Shown: piece after piece, positions 4,522 to 5,514 of the stretch | Layout: the number at the start of each line of letters is the position of its first letter | Numbering within the stretch: position 1 is the stretch's first letter | NCBI GenBank assembly: GCA_904502075.1 | Contig: CAJGDL010000105.1 | Span: forward strand, 1 to 5,514 | Reading direction: 5' to 3' | Source of the DNA: an uncultured Alistipes sp. | GTDB lineage: Bacteria; Bacteroidota; Bacteroidia; Bacteroidales; Rikenellaceae | DNA: 5,514 bases | Translations under genes and position numbers: made by a program | Notes under the pieces: generated by a model | Seen by the model: only the letters and a program-made list of their open reading frames with translations | Database searches by the model: none | Told to the model about the DNA's origin: nothing

Positions 4522-5514
4522 ATGGCAAACAAGATACCCCGCGTCCCGGTACGCGAACAAGACCCGCTGGTGCGAGCAACCAATTTCGAGGAGGTGTGCC
4601 ACGGCTATAACCTCGAGGAGGCCTCTTTGGAGACTACCCGCTGCCTCAACTGCAAGAATCCGCGCTGTGTGGCAGCCTGCCCCGTAAATATTCAGATCCC
4701 CAATTTTATCCACGCCATCTGCGAGGGCAACCTCCAGCAGGCAGCCGATATCATCCATCAGGACAGCTCGCTGCCCTCGATCTGCGGCCGTGTCTGCCCG
4801 CAGGAGAGCCAGTGCGAGGGCTCGTGCATCCTTGGCATCAAGGGCGAGCCGGTAGCCATCGGCAAGTTGGAGCGTTTCGTAGGCGATTGGTCGTTGGAGA
4901 ACCCCACGGAGGCCCCCACCATCGAGAAGAATGGCCACAAGGTGGCTGTGGTGGGCAGTGGCCCGTCGGGTCTGGCCTGCGCCAGCGACCTGCAGAAGGC
5001 CGGCTATGAGGTACACGTCTTCGAGGCGCTGCATAAGTTGGGTGGCGTGTTGGTGTATGGCATCCCTGAGTTCCGTCTGCCGAAGAGCCGCATCGTGGAG
5101 CGCGAGATCGAAGCCGTGCGCCGCTTGGGCGTGAAGTTCGAGACCGATGTGATCGTGGGTCGCACGATGACCGTGGATTCGCTCCTCGACGAGGAGGGCT
5201 ACGATGCCGTCTTTATTGGTTCGGGTGCCGGTCTGCCCCGCTTCATGGGCATCCCTGGCGAGAACCTGAACGGCGTGGTTTCGGCCAACGAGTTCCTCAC
5301 GCGCGCCAACCTGATGCGCGCCTTCGATGAGGAGTATGACACGCCGATCTATGTCGGCAAGAAGGTGGTCGTTGTCGGTGGTGGCAATGTGGCCATGGAT
5401 GCCGTGCGCACGGCCAAGCGTCTGGGCGCAGAGGCTGCCATCGTCTATCGCCGTTCCGAAGCCGAACTCCCTGCCCGCGTGGAGGAGGTGCACCATGCCA
5501 AGCAGGAGGGGATC
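4522..5514 (+). CDS. nfnB: Nfn-type ferredoxin:NADP+ oxidoreductase, large subunit (NfnB; GltA/GltD-like), C-terminus cut off
   Basis: The frame is open from the ATG at 4522 to the window end, giving 331 residues; family members are around 460-480, so about the last quarter is missing. The N-terminal ferredoxin-like part has two cysteine sets: C41, C44, C49, C53-P, and C88, C92, C98, C102, in the order ICGRVCP then CEGSC. These bind two [4Fe-4S] clusters, though CPQE (92-95) keeps a Glu that may serve as a cluster ligand, as I recall for Nfn structures. A first Rossmann motif VVGSGPSGLACA (143-154) binds FAD. A second, VVVGGGNVAMD (283-293), followed by YRRSEAELPAR (309-319), is the NADPH-binding part of the GltD family. 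This chain carries the bifurcating flavin in known Nfn. It is usually annotated as glutamate synthase small subunit, but no glutamate synthase large subunit is visible and the upstream partner is NfnA. The start follows an A-rich 12-base gap. Confidence 0.88.
   Translation, partial: MANKIPRVPVREQDPLVRATNFEEVCHGYNLEEASLETTRCLNCKNPRCVAACPVNIQIPNFIHAICEGNLQQAADIIHQDSSLPSICGRVCPQESQCEGSCILGIKGEPVAIGKLERFVGDWSLENPTEAPTIEKNGHKVAVVGSGPSGLACASDLQKAGYEVHVFEALHKLGGVLVYGIPEFRLPKSRIVEREIEAVRRLGVKFETDVIVGRTMTVDSLLDEEGYDAVFIGSGAGLPRFMGIPGENLNGVVSANEFLTRANLMRAFDEEYDTPIYVGKKVVVVGGGNVAMDAVRTAKRLGAEAAIVYRRSEAELPARVEEVHHAKQEGI

Noticed and set aside
4240..5496. Long 418-codon open frame on the minus strand opposite the nfnA end and nfnB
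   Set aside because: It is antisense to two proteins with clear family motifs. Its translation is rich in Ala, His and Leu with no recognisable domain, as expected from the complement of GC-rich, strongly biased codons.

Overview
The window looks like chromosomal DNA from a member of the Bacteroidota, probably order Bacteroidales. GC-rich coding sequence with AT-rich spacers would fit Alistipes or a relative, but the genus is an inference. The evidence is: repeated promoters of the Bacteroidota type (TTTG, about 19-22 bases, then TAnnTTTG); start codons without Shine-Dalgarno sequences, preceded by A-rich leaders; tRNA genes without encoded CCA; and a gene content (DUF4254, DUF1573, GH73 glucosaminidase, GT9) typical of gut Bacteroidales. 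No mobile element, CRISPR array or prophage is visible.

Layout. Bases 1-206 hold the 5' end of a leftward gene for a secreted GH73-type glucosaminidase (peptidoglycan hydrolase), cut off by the window edge. The spacer 207-296 carries its promoter, a facing candidate promoter for the rightward genes, and a short inverted repeat. Bases 297-1902 are a two-gene rightward unit: a DUF4254 protein overlapping by 14 bases a GT9 (heptosyltransferase-like) glycosyltransferase. It ends in a strong intrinsic terminator. Bases 1903-2441 contain no protein gene. They hold the rightward terminator, a G-rich tract, a leftward terminator, and two leftward tRNA genes (Val-TAC and Asn-GTT), each with its own promoter. 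The tRNA-Asn promoter stands back to back with the promoter of the next rightward gene, an exported three-domain DUF1573 protein (2442-3518). A further promoter precedes 3625-4509 and 4522 to the window end. These two genes encode the small and large subunits of an Nfn-type (NADH-dependent reduced ferredoxin:NADP+ oxidoreductase) flavoprotein, and the large subunit is truncated at residue 331.

How the parts relate. Three units concern the cell envelope: the wall hydrolase, the glycosyltransferase pair that probably builds lipopolysaccharide core or another surface glycan, and the exported DUF1573 protein. The nfnAB pair is central redox metabolism: an electron-bifurcating transhydrogenase linking NADH, NADPH and ferredoxin pools, which suits a fermenting anaerobe. 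I saw no clearly new system. The points most worth a second look are the DUF4254-GT9 coupling with a possible internal repeat in DUF4254, the two closely arranged promoter pairs, and the nfnAB pair, whose members are easily mislabelled as glutamate synthase and sulfide dehydrogenase subunits.
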